A DNA stretch of 64,000 bases, from contig JACPOC010000021.1 of the NCBI GenBank assembly GCA_016185125.1, positions 62,001 to 126,000 on the forward strand, in the 5' to 3' direction. The notes under the pieces were generated by a model. That model was not told the DNA's origin. It searched no databases and saw nothing but the letters and a program-made list of their open reading frames with translations. This document shows, piece after piece, positions 34,704 through 43,294 of the stretch; within the stretch, counting starts at the first letter, position 1; each line of letters opens with the position of its first letter. Made by a program: the position numbers and the translations under genes. The DNA comes from Bacteroidota bacterium. Its GTDB lineage: Bacteria > Bacteroidota > Bacteroidia > B-17B0 > Aurantibacillaceae.

Positions 34704-34972
34704 TCCTTACAAGATATTTTTGATGCTAAATATTTTTTGCAGGTATAATTATTTTCACTAATATTGTAATGTATTACTGACAAGCGCATTTTCTTGCGTT
34801 TTATTAATCCGGCAAAAAAATCAAATTTTATAATAATTTACGGTTAGAACTTATAAGTCAAGCAAATCTTTTTTAAGGAAATTTTATTTCAGTACCTTAA
34901 CTTCTTCCTACTATAAACCTCATCCCAATTACAATTAAAAAATAATTTCAGAAATTCTCTAAGAAATAAAAC
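34704..34972 (+). other. Long leader region of rho
   Basis: A 269-base gap with no gene. It is AT-rich with a weak GCGCA-TTTTC-TTGCG hairpin near 34785-34799 that may end the DUF4476 transcript. Long untranslated leaders before rho are common where Rho controls its own synthesis; here that is only an inference. Confidence 0.4.
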
Positions 34973-36421
34973 ATGGCAAAAGATAAAGACACTAAAGATC
35001 AAAAAGACAAAGAGCAAAAAGAAAAACGTCCACGTAAAGTAAAGCTTGATCCTATTGTGGAACATTCGGTAACCGAATCCACCGATTCTTCTTCAGATGA
35101 AGAGCATTCCGTTCAGCCTGTTCAGGAAGTAAAAAATGATACTACTGAAAATACCAACGAAACTTCAGATCAGGGTTCAGTTGAAAATCATGAAGTGCCT
35201 GTTCAAAATGCAGAAACCGAAGAAACACATCAAGCTCCTGAAAACTCACATCACGAGGCGGAAGTTGTTCCCGTAAAAAAGCCCGAAAAAGTTTATTATA
35301 ATTTTGATAATATTGTTTTTGCCGCCGGTGTGCTTGAAATTATGCCCGACGGTTATGGTTTTTTAAGAAGCCCTGATTACAATTATTTAAATTCACCCGA
35401 TGATGTTTACGTTTCTCAATCGCAAATTAAATTATTTGGATTAAGAACCGGAGATGTTGTTAAAGGTGGCGTTCGTCCTCCAAAAGAAGGCGAAAAATAT
35501 TTTCCATTAATAAAGGTTGATAAAATTAATGGCCGCGATCCGGGTTTTGTAAGAGATCGTGTGATGTTTGAATATTTAACGCCTTTGTTCCCCTATGAAA
35601 AAATAAAATTAACCGGTCATCCTCAGGAAAACATGAGCACCCGTGTGATGGATCTTTTTTCGCCTATTGGTAAAGGCCAACGCGGACTCATTGTTGCGCA
35701 ACCAAAAACCGGTAAAACAGTTTTACTAAAAGACGTGGCCAATGCCATTGCGCATAATCATCCTGAAATTTATTTAATTATTTTATTAATTGATGAACGT
35801 CCGGAAGAGGTTACCGATATGGCACGCAGCGTTAAAGCTGAAGTGGTATCCAGCACATTTGATGAGCCCGCCGAAAAGCATGTTAAAATAGCCAATATTG
35901 TTTTGGAAAAAGCAAAACGTATGGTAGAGTGCGGACATGATGTTGTTATTTTATTAGACAGTATCACACGTTTAGCGCGTGCTTATAATACGGTTTCTCC
36001 TGCCAGCGGTAAAGTTTTAACCGGGGGTGTAGATGCAAATGCGTTACACAAACCAAAACGCTTTTTTGGTGCCGCACGTAAAGTGGAGAATGGCGGCTCT
36101 TTAACTATCCTCGCTACTGCTTTAACTGAAACAGGTTCTAAAATGGATGAGGTTATTTTTGAAGAATTTAAAGGGACCGGTAATATGGAATTACAGTTGG
36201 ACAGAAAATTATCTAACCGTCGTATTTATCCCGCTATTGATCTTTTAGCCTCTTCAACCCGTCGCGACGATCTTTTAATTGATAAGGAATCGTTATCACG
36301 CCTTTGGGTTTTACGTAAACATTTAGGAGACATGAACCCACAGGAAGCGATGGAGTTTTTACTGGAAAGATTACGCCGTTCGCAAACCAACGAAGAATTT
36401 TTAATAAGCATGAATGGTTAA
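34973..36421 (+). CDS. rho: Transcription termination factor Rho with disordered N-terminal region
   Basis: A 482-residue hexameric RNA helicase that ends transcription. Residues 1-105 are charged and disordered (many Lys, Glu, Asp, Ser, Asn) in place of the usual helical Rho N-terminal domain. The RNA-binding cold-shock-like domain follows (about 110-185; [19 protein letters not shown]). The ATPase has Walker [14 protein letters not shown] (about 242-254), [16 protein letters not shown], Walker [17 protein letters not shown], and the Q/R-loop region [20 protein letters not shown]. All catalytic residues are present. A DUF4199 gene follows after two bases. Confidence 0.97.
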   Translation: MAKDKDTKDQKDKEQKEKRPRKVKLDPIVEHSVTESTDSSSDEEHSVQPVQEVKNDTTENTNETSDQGSVENHEVPVQNAETEETHQAPENSHHEAEVVPVKKPEKVYYNFDNIVFAAGVLEIMPDGYGFLRSPDYNYLNSPDDVYVSQSQIKLFGLRTGDVVKGGVRPPKEGEKYFPLIKVDKINGRDPGFVRDRVMFEYLTPLFPYEKIKLTGHPQENMSTRVMDLFSPIGKGQRGLIVAQPKTGKTVLLKDVANAIAHNHPEIYLIILLIDERPEEVTDMARSVKAEVVSSTFDEPAEKHVKIANIVLEKAKRMVECGHDVVILLDSITRLARAYNTVSPASGKVLTGGVDANALHKPKRFFGAARKVENGGSLTILATALTETGSKMDEVIFEEFKGTGNMELQLDRKLSNRRIYPAIDLLASSTRRDDLLIDKESLSRLWVLRKHLGDMNPQEAMEFLLERLRRSQTNEEFLISMNG

Positions 36422-36423
36422 GC

Positions 36424-36963
36424 ATGAACAAACGCGCGCTTAACATTGGACTTCTTTACTGCATTGTTGTAATTATATACAAGCTTATTATTTTATTGGG
36501 AGGATTTACCCTTACACGTTTCGGATTTTATTATTCCAATATTGTAGCCATATTTATGATCATTCCTTTTTTTGTGCTTGCCATACGTGAAGTGCGTGAA
36601 AAAGATTTTGGAGGAATTATCAGCGGTAAAGATGCGGTGAGAATGGCACTAACGGTTTTGGCTGTTGCCGCAGTGGTGTTAAGCCTTTACAATTACATTG
36701 AATTTAACTGGAAGTTCAGAGACATTGCTGTTCAATACTATAATAGCCCCGAGTATTTAAAAATTTTAAACGACTGGCAAGTAAAATCGCCGGATAAAGT
36801 AAAGATCGAAAACTTTTCGACCATCATTAACGAACAGATCACCGCCCTTTCAGCAGGCAAAGCCACAACGGGTAAATTATTTCCATTAATTTTAATAGGC
36901 TTAAGCGGGGCTTTTATCACCGCCATGATCATGAAGCGCGGCCCCAAGCATCATTTGAATTAA
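36424..36963 (+). CDS. DUF4199 membrane protein
   Basis: A 179-residue membrane protein with about four hydrophobic helices (residues about 8-30, 38-56, 76-97, 155-172) and a short soluble loop. The layout and the FVLAIREVREKDFGG segment fit the DUF4199 family, widespread in Bacteroidota, without known function. The ATG lies two bases after the rho stop, so it is translated from the rho mRNA and could share its control. Confidence 0.85.
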   Translation: MNKRALNIGLLYCIVVIIYKLIILLGGFTLTRFGFYYSNIVAIFMIIPFFVLAIREVREKDFGGIISGKDAVRMALTVLAVAAVVLSLYNYIEFNWKFRDIAVQYYNSPEYLKILNDWQVKSPDKVKIENFSTIINEQITALSAGKATTGKLFPLILIGLSGAFITAMIMKRGPKHHLN

Positions 36964-37075
36964 AATTATAATACTGCTATTCCGAAACCTTTCCGTCATT
37001 GCAAGGCACAAGTAGTATAGGGAGCCGTATAAATGTATAGCAATATGTAAGTTGAATTCTAAGGTATAAATTGTT

Positions 37076-37383
37076 TTAAAAAATTTGATCAATTTCAAAA
37101 GCCATGTAAACTCCTTTCATTTCCTCTACGTTAATACCTAATATGTCACCATTACTTTTATGATATACAATTGGCCCGCCCCCTAGGTCAATTCTAAAAT
37201 TATTAAAACCGTGAAAATATCCAAGTACAAGGTAAGTATTTCCAGAACTGAGTATATCATCCGCTATACATTTTGTAGCATTAAGGTAAATTGCATTGCG
37301 TTTCAAAGTATCGTTATTTGCAAATGTTTTAAGATGTGTTATAACAATAATTATGCTTAAAAATATTTTATTTATTTTTTCAT
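37076..37383 (-). pseudogene. Small exported protein, frameshifted in a poly-A tract
   Basis: The long open frame on the minus strand reads KINKIFLSIIIVITHLKTFA, a good signal peptide, then a short mature part ending ...GVYMAFEIDQIF. The only ATG (37383) is out of frame by one base: after ATG there are six As (37375-37380) where seven would give MKKINKIF. Either one base is lost (mutation, slippage-based switching or an assembly error) or a non-ATG start is used. With one extra A the product would be about 103 residues. I do not recognise the mature domain. It lies 13 bases after the lipoprotein gene on the same strand. Confidence 0.6.
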
Positions 37384-37396
37384 AATAAATATGTTT

Positions 37397-38341
37397 TTAA
37401 TTTATTTTATAACCTGTAAAAAAATCTTTTACAAGGGTGTTTGTTAATGTATCCGGAAAACTGTAATTGATGTATACCTTTTTTGAATTGTAAAGATCAG
37501 TCCATGCAATGCCGTTGTAACCAATAAAATATTTAGAACTATAACAAGGCGGATTAAAAACCGCACATGTATACCCATCGCCTAAAACGATACCTGATGC
37601 CCCTTTAGCATAAAAGTTATTGCCATTTGCTAAAGATGTATTTTCGGTACTGTAATTATTATAAGCCAAATTACGAATTAAATTACATTGAGTTTTTGTT
37701 TGTATTGGAACGCCGCTTTCACAAGGTTTAAAATATTGGGGTTGAATAACGGTGTCAAAAAGTGTGACGTAAACCTGTTGGCTCGGGTTGCTGTTTTTAT
37801 AACCCTTATAAGTGCCATAGATTGGTAGATATTTATAGGTATTTATGCCATTAATAACGTAATCATCGTTTGGGAATTGCTTTGGCCATATGTAAAATAT
37901 TTTACTTAGAGAATCAACACTTTTTAAATTTGTACAAGCCCCTATATTTTTTGTAATGGTACAGGTAACGGTATAAAAAGATGCGGCGGGAAGCATATTC
38001 CAATAATTAAATTTCACTAGTGTATCCGAATAAGTTTGATTAAAACCTAAGCTTGACTTAACGCGCCAATTTATAGATAACTCTTTGTAATCGTTTTTAT
38101 GGTTTTGTACCCAAAGCATTAAGGTGCTATTAAACCAAATTGTATCTGCTTCTACCAACATGCCAATACTACCCACGTTTTCATAAATTTTAAAATCTGC
38201 ACTTACTGCTGCTCTGCCATGGCAGGCGTCGTAATTTTTACACCTTGGGTTGGCGGGATCATTACATATAGTATCCTTTTTGCAGGCGTTAAAAAATAAG
38301 CCTAAAGTCAAAAGACTCAGAATAAAATATGTTGTTTTCAT
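37397..38341 (-). CDS. Uncharacterised lipoprotein
   Basis: A 314-residue lipoprotein: signal peptide, lipobox FFNAC, then KKD. The mature part starts with a small Cys-rich segment (ICNDPANPRCKNYDACHG) and has several further Cys residues, so disulfides are likely in the periplasm or outside. I recognise no domain. A good promoter lies at 38485-38515 and a short exported protein follows, so it may form a two-gene unit. Confidence 0.8.
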   Translation of the reverse strand: MKTTYFILSLLTLGLFFNACKKDTICNDPANPRCKNYDACHGRAAVSADFKIYENVGSIGMLVEADTIWFNSTLMLWVQNHKNDYKELSINWRVKSSLGFNQTYSDTLVKFNYWNMLPAASFYTVTCTITKNIGACTNLKSVDSLSKIFYIWPKQFPNDDYVINGINTYKYLPIYGTYKGYKNSNPSQQVYVTLFDTVIQPQYFKPCESGVPIQTKTQCNLIRNLAYNNYSTENTSLANGNNFYAKGASGIVLGDGYTCAVFNPPCYSSKYFIGYNGIAWTDLYNSKKVYINYSFPDTLTNTLVKDFFTGYKIN

Positions 38342-38372
38342 ATTATTAGAAAGTTAATGCGTTAAGCATTGG

Positions 38373-38468
38373 TTATTTCGCTTTCTTTAAAGCCTCAACC
38401 TGCTTTTGCAATTCAATTAAAAGTGCTTCTTGCGCTTCGGTTTTTTTGTTTGCTCAACGGCGTAATCT
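38373..38468 (-). pseudogene. Relic of a coiled-coil tail (endosialidase-chaperone-like C-terminus)
   Basis: On the minus strand IDYAVEQTK and, after a one-base shift at an A7 tract (38441-38447), TEAQEALLIELQKQVEALKK followed by AK and a stop. This resembles the last coiled-coil segment of intramolecular-chaperone (peptidase S74) proteins of Bacteroidota. Nothing else of such a gene is present. It lies in the leader of the lipoprotein gene. Short length makes the call tentative. Confidence 0.35.
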
Positions 38469-38484
38469 ATAATGTTTTATAGGA

Positions 38485-38515
38485 CAAATATATAGATTAG
38501 TTTTTAATTTGCAAA
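38485..38515 (-). promoter_or_regulatory. Promoter of the lipoprotein gene
   Basis: TTTG (38515-38512), a 19-base spacer and TATATTTG (38492-38485) on the minus strand. Start would be near 38478, leaving a leader of about 137 bases before the ATG at 38341. Confidence 0.65.
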
Positions 38516-38634
38516 TAAATGTTAAATTTTTTATAGAATAAGCCTTTTACCGCTTAAAATTTCTTTGTGGGTTGGTGTCGTAAATTGAAGGATGATTTTA
38601 AGGGTTAAATTTTTTCATTACAAAATAAAAAACC

Positions 38635-39402
38635 TTACCATCTTCCGCCCGAACCGCCGCCGCCCGAGCTTCCGCCCCCAAAACCACCGAAACCGCCGCC
38701 ACCGCCGCCTCCAAAGCCGCCGCTGCCAAAACCGCTGCCTCCCCAAAACATCATGCCGCTACGGCCAAAAGTGCGCCCGCCGCCGCCGCCAAACATACTT
38801 TTAATGATGAGAATAATGATAATAACAATAAAAATCCACGGAAAACCTTTACCCGACCGATTGCCTTTTTGAGAAGATTTTCGCGTGTAATTCACCACAT
38901 CAATTTCGCCCTTTGCCAATTGCATCAGCTTATCGGTAGCTCTATCCAGGGCCGTAAAATTATCTCCCGTTTTTAAATAAGGGTACATTTCTTCGTCGCG
39001 TATGCGCTTGGTGGCTAAATCGGGAATAGCTCCTTCTAATCCGTAACCCACGGCAATAAAAAGGTCTCTTCCGCCCGAGCCGCCCGTAGGTTTTACCAAT
39101 ATCACTACGCCATTATTTTTGCTTTTTTGCCCTATGCCCCACTCGTTAATTATTTTTGTAGCGTAATCCGCCGCTTCCATGTTGTTAAGGTCATCCAGCA
39201 CCACCACACAAATTTGGTTGGAAGTTTGGTTACTGAATACTTCTAGTTTTTCTTCTAGCTGAGCAGCCTGCGCGCTGTTTAAAAATTGAGGAAATTCCTT
39301 TGACAGATTATTGTATAATTTAAGCGGACTTGGCCTTGAGGCAATTTGAGCAAGGCTAACATTAAAAATAAAAAATAAACAAAGCGCGATGATCTTTCTC
39401 AT
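38635..39402 (-). CDS. TPM-domain membrane protein with Gly-rich tail
   Basis: A 255-residue exported protein. It has a signal peptide, a TPM domain (about 25-150; EKLEVFSNQTSNQICVVVLD, GQKSKNNGVVILV, GLEGAIPD), one membrane helix (about 185-203; FPWIFIVIIIILIIKSMFG) and a C-terminal tail of Gly, Ser and Phe repeats ending GGSGGRW. The domain then lies in the periplasm and the tail in the cytoplasm. The ATG at 39402 is preferred to a TTG at 39408. It is the last gene of a lemA-TPM-TPM unit; TPM proteins are thought to work with LemA in envelope or photosystem quality control, but the biochemical role is not settled. Confidence 0.88.
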   Translation of the reverse strand: MRKIIALCLFFIFNVSLAQIASRPSPLKLYNNLSKEFPQFLNSAQAAQLEEKLEVFSNQTSNQICVVVLDDLNNMEAADYATKIINEWGIGQKSKNNGVVILVKPTGGSGGRDLFIAVGYGLEGAIPDLATKRIRDEEMYPYLKTGDNFTALDRATDKLMQLAKGEIDVVNYTRKSSQKGNRSGKGFPWIFIVIIIILIIKSMFGGGGGRTFGRSGMMFWGGSGFGSGGFGGGGGGGFGGFGGGSSGGGGSGGRW

Positions 39403-39404
39403 AA

Positions 39405-39839
39405 TCAATAAGAAATTGTATTTGTGAGTTCGTTTTTATCATCCTGCGCGCGCGGAAAATATTTTCCTAACTGCTCACCGCATTCAATGATGCACGCGGC
39501 CAAAGCGGGTGCTTTTTTATCTGCTTTAAATTGCGCAATTAATTTAGCAACTAAGGTTTGCCAAAACTCATTTCCCAATTTTTGATGAATGCCTTCATCG
39601 CCAATCACCGCAATTTTATGACTGAGCGCAGCAATGTAAATTAACACGCCATTTCGCTCGGCGGTTTCATGCATTTTTAATTTCTTAAAAACCTCAGCCG
39701 CTCTTTTTAATTCGTTACCCAAACAAAAATTTTCAATATGCAAACGAATTTCTCCGGAGGTTTGAAGTTCGCCTTTGGCAATTGCTTCAACAATAAGCTC
39801 TTGCTCCTTTGCATTAAAAAATTTACGCGCGGTAGGCAT
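39405..39839 (-). CDS. TPM-domain protein (short, cytosolic form)
   Basis: A 144-residue protein that consists mostly of one TPM domain (ELQTSGEIRLHIENFC, ERNGVLIYIAALSHKIAVIG, DEGIHQKLG). It has no signal peptide or tail, unlike the next gene. The two TPM genes lie two bases apart and follow lemA by 19 bases. The two forms, one soluble and one membrane-bound, probably act together. Confidence 0.87.
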   Translation of the reverse strand: MPTARKFFNAKEQELIVEAIAKGELQTSGEIRLHIENFCLGNELKRAAEVFKKLKMHETAERNGVLIYIAALSHKIAVIGDEGIHQKLGNEFWQTLVAKLIAQFKADKKAPALAACIIECGEQLGKYFPRAQDDKNELTNTISY

Positions 39840-39858
39840 TCAATAAAAATTTAAAAAA

Positions 39859-40443
39859 TTAAAACTCAACTTTGGGTGCTTTTTCAGAACCCGGCTCTGA
39901 TTCAAAATAAGGCATCGGAATCATGCTTCCGGCTAAAATGTTTCCAGGAAAATATTGAATGGCTTTATTGTAGTCGCGAGAAATATCATTGTATTTCATG
40001 CGCTCTACGGCAATTCTGTTTTCTGTTCCTTCAAGCACCACCCTTAAATCAGCAAAGGCGGCGTTGGCCTTTAGGTTAGGGTAATTTTCGCTTACAACCA
40101 ATAAACGCGAAAGTGCTCCGCTTAATTCGCCTTGAGCCGCCTTAAATTTTGTCATCGAATTTTCATCCAGATTCTCCGGATTAATATTTACCGAAGTTGC
40201 TTTTGCACGCGCGTTAATTACCGCTTCTAAAGTTGATTTTTCAAAATTAGCTTCTCCCTTAACGGTTGCCACAATGTTTGGAATAAGGTCCGAACGACGT
40301 TGATACTGACTTTCAACCTGCTGCCACTGTGCCTTTGCGTTTTCGCGTAAGCCCACAAAACTATTGCGCTTATTACAGGCCCAAACTCCGCCAAATAAAA
40401 CTATTACTCCGAATACTAAAACAATAATTAATCCTTTGCTCAT
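39859..40443 (-). CDS. lemA: LemA family protein
   Basis: A 194-residue protein with one N-terminal membrane helix (about 4-22) and a long helical bundle. Family landmarks are the early NAKAQWQQVESQYQRRSDLIPN, here LVATVKG-like NIVATVKGEANFE, LLVVSENYPNLKAN and a late Tyr-Asn-rich NDISRDYNKAIQYFPGN. It heads the lemA-TPM-TPM operon. Its function is not well defined. Confidence 0.93.
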   Translation of the reverse strand: MSKGLIIVLVFGVIVLFGGVWACNKRNSFVGLRENAKAQWQQVESQYQRRSDLIPNIVATVKGEANFEKSTLEAVINARAKATSVNINPENLDENSMTKFKAAQGELSGALSRLLVVSENYPNLKANAAFADLRVVLEGTENRIAVERMKYNDISRDYNKAIQYFPGNILAGSMIPMPYFESEPGSEKAPKVEF

Positions 40444-40580
40444 AAAATATTTTTTTTTAAAGATACATAAAAACGTTATGCCGATTATAATTACATAACT
40501 GCTTTTAAATTAACTCTATTTAAAAGGGGTGGGCAAATGCTTCATGTCGTATTTTTCTTAAAAAAGTTTAAAAATGGGGT

Positions 40581-40607
40581 AAAAAAATCCCAGTTTAAAC
40601 GGGAATT
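40581..40607 (-). terminator. Terminator of the DUF4136-like lipoprotein gene
   Basis: On the minus strand AATTCCC-GTTTAAACT-GGGATT followed by a run of seven Ts, beginning directly at the stop codon of the gene. Confidence 0.6.
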
Positions 40608-41235
40608 ATTTTAAAATGCCATCTGCTTTTAATTTATCACCTATTAGTTTACTAAACTCTTTAGAATGATCTGTTAAGCCGCTGAAACTATAGGTTTGCG
40701 ACTGGGCTGACCATACTAATTCTTCAGTAGCACTGTCGTAAAGATTAGTTTCCAAATAATAAATTTCGTCTTTCGTATAATAAGAATCGTTATAGGCATA
40801 TGGGTACCAATTATTATAGTAGCTGCCAAAATTACCATAATACCCAAAGTGACCCATTGGTGCGTAGGCACCCCTGGTATAGCGAGATTCGGTTTCCTTT
40901 TTAAGCAAGGATACTGTTAAAATTGCCTCACTGCCTTTTCTTTTAACCCGGCTCATTAATGCGTCTTTATTCACACTATCGCTTTTAAAATTGGGAGGAA
41001 ATTCATCAATACTTTTTGCGGCATTTACTCCGTATTTACTTAATACCTGCGCCAGATCGTTTTCAATGGTTGATTTGGCAACGGTGTTGCCGGTAAGCGC
41101 GGCTATAAAAATAGTTTTATAAATTTTATCGCTCTGCTTAGGGCTCTTCCACGAGCCTGTTATTTTGCTGGTAGAAGTGCAGGAATCCATTATTAAACCG
41201 CATAAAACGCTTAATGTTATAATTACTTTTTTCAT
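40606..41235 (-). CDS. DUF4136-like lipoprotein
   Basis: A 209-residue lipoprotein with a signal peptide and a Cys at about residue 19 (MDSC). TGSWKSPKQSDKIYKTIFIA, a middle stretch rich in Tyr and Gly (GHFGYYGNFGSYYNNWYPY) and the ATEELVWSAQSQTYSF end are like DUF4136 lipoproteins. The function is unknown. It is transcribed alone and ends in an overlapping terminator. Confidence 0.72.
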   Translation of the reverse strand: MKKVIITLSVLCGLIMDSCTSTSKITGSWKSPKQSDKIYKTIFIAALTGNTVAKSTIENDLAQVLSKYGVNAAKSIDEFPPNFKSDSVNKDALMSRVKRKGSEAILTVSLLKKETESRYTRGAYAPMGHFGYYGNFGSYYNNWYPYAYNDSYYTKDEIYYLETNLYDSATEELVWSAQSQTYSFSGLTDHSKEFSKLIGDKLKADGILK

Positions 41236-41288
41236 TTTTGAATAGTTTAAGGTTAAAAAATCAATCCATACTTAAAGCCATAAAAAGC

Positions 41289-41317
41289 TTGTGCCAGAGA
41301 AGATTTTAATATCTTTA
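41289..41317 (+). promoter_or_regulatory. Promoter-like element upstream of the NYN gene
   Basis: TTG (41289-41291), 18 bases, TATCTTTA (41310-41317). The -7 box has A in place of the last G. The leader would be about 54 bases. Confidence 0.4.
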
Positions 41318-41377
41318 GGCTCTATAACAGAAATGCCATTTTTAGCGGAAAACAAAAATTGATGGCTTAAAACAACC

Positions 41378-42154
41378 ATGGATACAATAAAAGATTTAAG
41401 ATTTGCCGTGTTGATTGATGCCGATAATGTGCCTTACTCAAATGTAAAAGAAATGTTTGAAGAAATTGCCAAATACGGAACGCCAACGTTTAAACGTATT
41501 TATGCCGATTGGACAAAGCCCACAGTTTCGGGATGGAAAAACGTTTTGTTGGAAAACGCCATTACACCCATTCAGCAATACAGTTACTCGAGCGGAAAAA
41601 ATTCAAGCGATAGCGCCATGATTATTGACGCGATGGATATTTTATATTCAGGCAAAGTGGATGGATTTTGCATCGTTTCCAGTGATAGCGATTTTACGCG
41701 ACTGGCCACCCGCTTAAGAGAAGCAGGAATGAAAGTGATCGGCATCGGCGAAAAGAAAACATTGAAACCTTTTATAACGGCCTGCGACAAGTTTATTTAT
41801 ATAGAGATTTTAAAAGTTAGAAAAACTAATGTAAAAGAAGTACAGGCCGAAAATAATCAGCGTTCTACCAATAAAATCAGTCCGCCAAAAGCGCCTCCCA
41901 TAACTAAAATTGATGAAGAATTAACTAAGTTATTAAGTGCTACTATTTCAGATGTAGCAGATGAGAACGGCTGGGCATTTTTGGGCGAATTGGGCAGTTT
42001 AATTTTAAAGAAAAAACCTGATTTTGATTCGCGCAATTATGGATTTGAAAAAATGTTGCCTTTGATAAAAAGTCTGGGTCATTTTGAAGTGGATGAACGC
42101 GAAACGGGTAAAAAAAACATTAAACATGTTTATATAAAAACAAAGTCGCTATAA
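41378..42154 (+). CDS. NYN-domain RNase-like protein with C-terminal OST-HTH/LOTUS domain
   Basis: A 258-residue protein. Residues about 8-145 form a NYN (PIN-like) nuclease domain: FAVLIDADNVPY, SSDSAMIIDAMDILYSG and VSSDSDFTRLATRLREAG hold the conserved Asp residues. Residues about 185-258 form a LOTUS-type winged helix (ENGWAFLGELGSLILKK, YGFEKMLPLIKSLGHFEV). This pairing is known in bacteria as a likely RNA-processing or RNA-decay enzyme. The partner RNA is unknown. It has its own promoter-like element and is followed by two acetyltransferase genes. Confidence 0.93.
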   Translation: MDTIKDLRFAVLIDADNVPYSNVKEMFEEIAKYGTPTFKRIYADWTKPTVSGWKNVLLENAITPIQQYSYSSGKNSSDSAMIIDAMDILYSGKVDGFCIVSSDSDFTRLATRLREAGMKVIGIGEKKTLKPFITACDKFIYIEILKVRKTNVKEVQAENNQRSTNKISPPKAPPITKIDEELTKLLSATISDVADENGWAFLGELGSLILKKKPDFDSRNYGFEKMLPLIKSLGHFEVDERETGKKNIKHVYIKTKSL

Positions 42155-42206
42155 AATCATGTTTTATGGTTTGTAGGTAACAGGTTCGTACTAAAATAAA
42201 AATAAA

Positions 42207-42731
42207 ATGGATGCTTTAAAGATTGTTACTGTTACAGAAAAAGATTTAAATGCGCTTAAAGACATTTGTGTTCAGACGTTTTCTGAAACATACAGGCATT
42301 TGAATACAGAAGCCAACTTCAACAAATACATTCAGACGAATTTCAATAAAGAAAAATTATTGAATGAGATCAATGACGAAAATTCGCTTATTTATTTTAT
42401 TAAAGAAAAAGATAATAATATTGGGTATTTAAAATTAAATATTAACGAAGCGCAATCTGAAAATTTTGGAAATAACGCGATGGAAATTGAACGTGTTTAT
42501 ACTCTGAAAGAACACTTTGGTAAAAACGCGGGGAAGAGGATGATTGAATTTACAATAGAAAAAGGCAAAGAATTAAAAAAAGAATTTGTTTGGCTTGGTG
42601 TATGGGAAAACAACGCACGCGCCATTGCCTTTTATGAGAAGCATGGTTTCACTAAATTTGATACACATGTTTTTAATTTGGGCAATGATGAACAAGTGGA
42701 TCATTTATACAAACTTGAGATAACGAAATAA
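42207..42731 (+). CDS. GNAT family N-acetyltransferase
   Basis: A 174-residue enzyme that uses acetyl-CoA. The acetyl-CoA-binding region is VYTLKEHFGKNAGKRMIEF, followed by the typical VWENNARAIAFYEKHGF. The substrate is unknown. The next gene, seven bases later, is a second GNAT of a different branch. Confidence 0.92.
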   Translation: MDALKIVTVTEKDLNALKDICVQTFSETYRHLNTEANFNKYIQTNFNKEKLLNEINDENSLIYFIKEKDNNIGYLKLNINEAQSENFGNNAMEIERVYTLKEHFGKNAGKRMIEFTIEKGKELKKEFVWLGVWENNARAIAFYEKHGFTKFDTHVFNLGNDEQVDHLYKLEITK

Positions 42732-42738
42732 ATTATAA

Positions 42739-43293
42739 ATGCTGCAAATAAACTTTACCCCCTTTCCGGAACTTGAAACTGAACGGCTTCATTTAAAACA
42801 GATTGTAAAAACGGATGCCGCCGATATTTTTAAATTCAGGTCAGACGAAGAAGTGATGCGCTTTATACCACGGCCTGTAGCCAAAACTATTGAGGATGCT
42901 GAAAAAGTTGTGGAGATGATTGCAGAAAATATTGCTAATCTATCTGGTATTAATTGGGGAATACATCTTAAAGAAAAACCGGAACTCATTGGCATTATCG
43001 GCTATGTGAAGCTACATAAAGATAATGCCCGCGCCGAAGTTGGATATGCGCTACATCGCGATCACCACAGTAAAGGCATTATTCACGAAGCCCTTCAAGA
43101 GGTTTTAAATTATGAATTTAACGAAATGAAATTGAATTCAGTTGAAGCTCTTATTAACCCGCAAAACAGCCGATCCATTAACGCGATTGAAAAATTAAAT
43201 TTTAAACACGAAGGGCATCTCCGTGAATACACGTTTTACAACAATAAATTTTCTGACGCTTTAATTTATTCAAAACTGAAATACGACAAATAA
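42739..43293 (+). CDS. GNAT family N-acetyltransferase, RimJ/RimL type
   Basis: A 184-residue acetyltransferase. ETERLHLKQIVKTDAADIF and VGYALHRDHHSKGIIHEALQ with the final INPQNSRSINAIEKLNFKHEG fit the RimJ/RimL branch, which acts on N-termini of ribosomal or other proteins. It follows the previous GNAT gene closely and converges with the cyclase gene with one base between the stops. Confidence 0.92.
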   Translation: MLQINFTPFPELETERLHLKQIVKTDAADIFKFRSDEEVMRFIPRPVAKTIEDAEKVVEMIAENIANLSGINWGIHLKEKPELIGIIGYVKLHKDNARAEVGYALHRDHHSKGIIHEALQEVLNYEFNEMKLNSVEALINPQNSRSINAIEKLNFKHEGHLREYTFYNNKFSDALIYSKLKYDK

Positions 43294-43294
43294 A

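Noticed and set aside
36964-37075. CCGTCATTGCAAGG as a REP-like element
   Set aside because: Only one copy was noticed and no paired inverted partner was found nearby.
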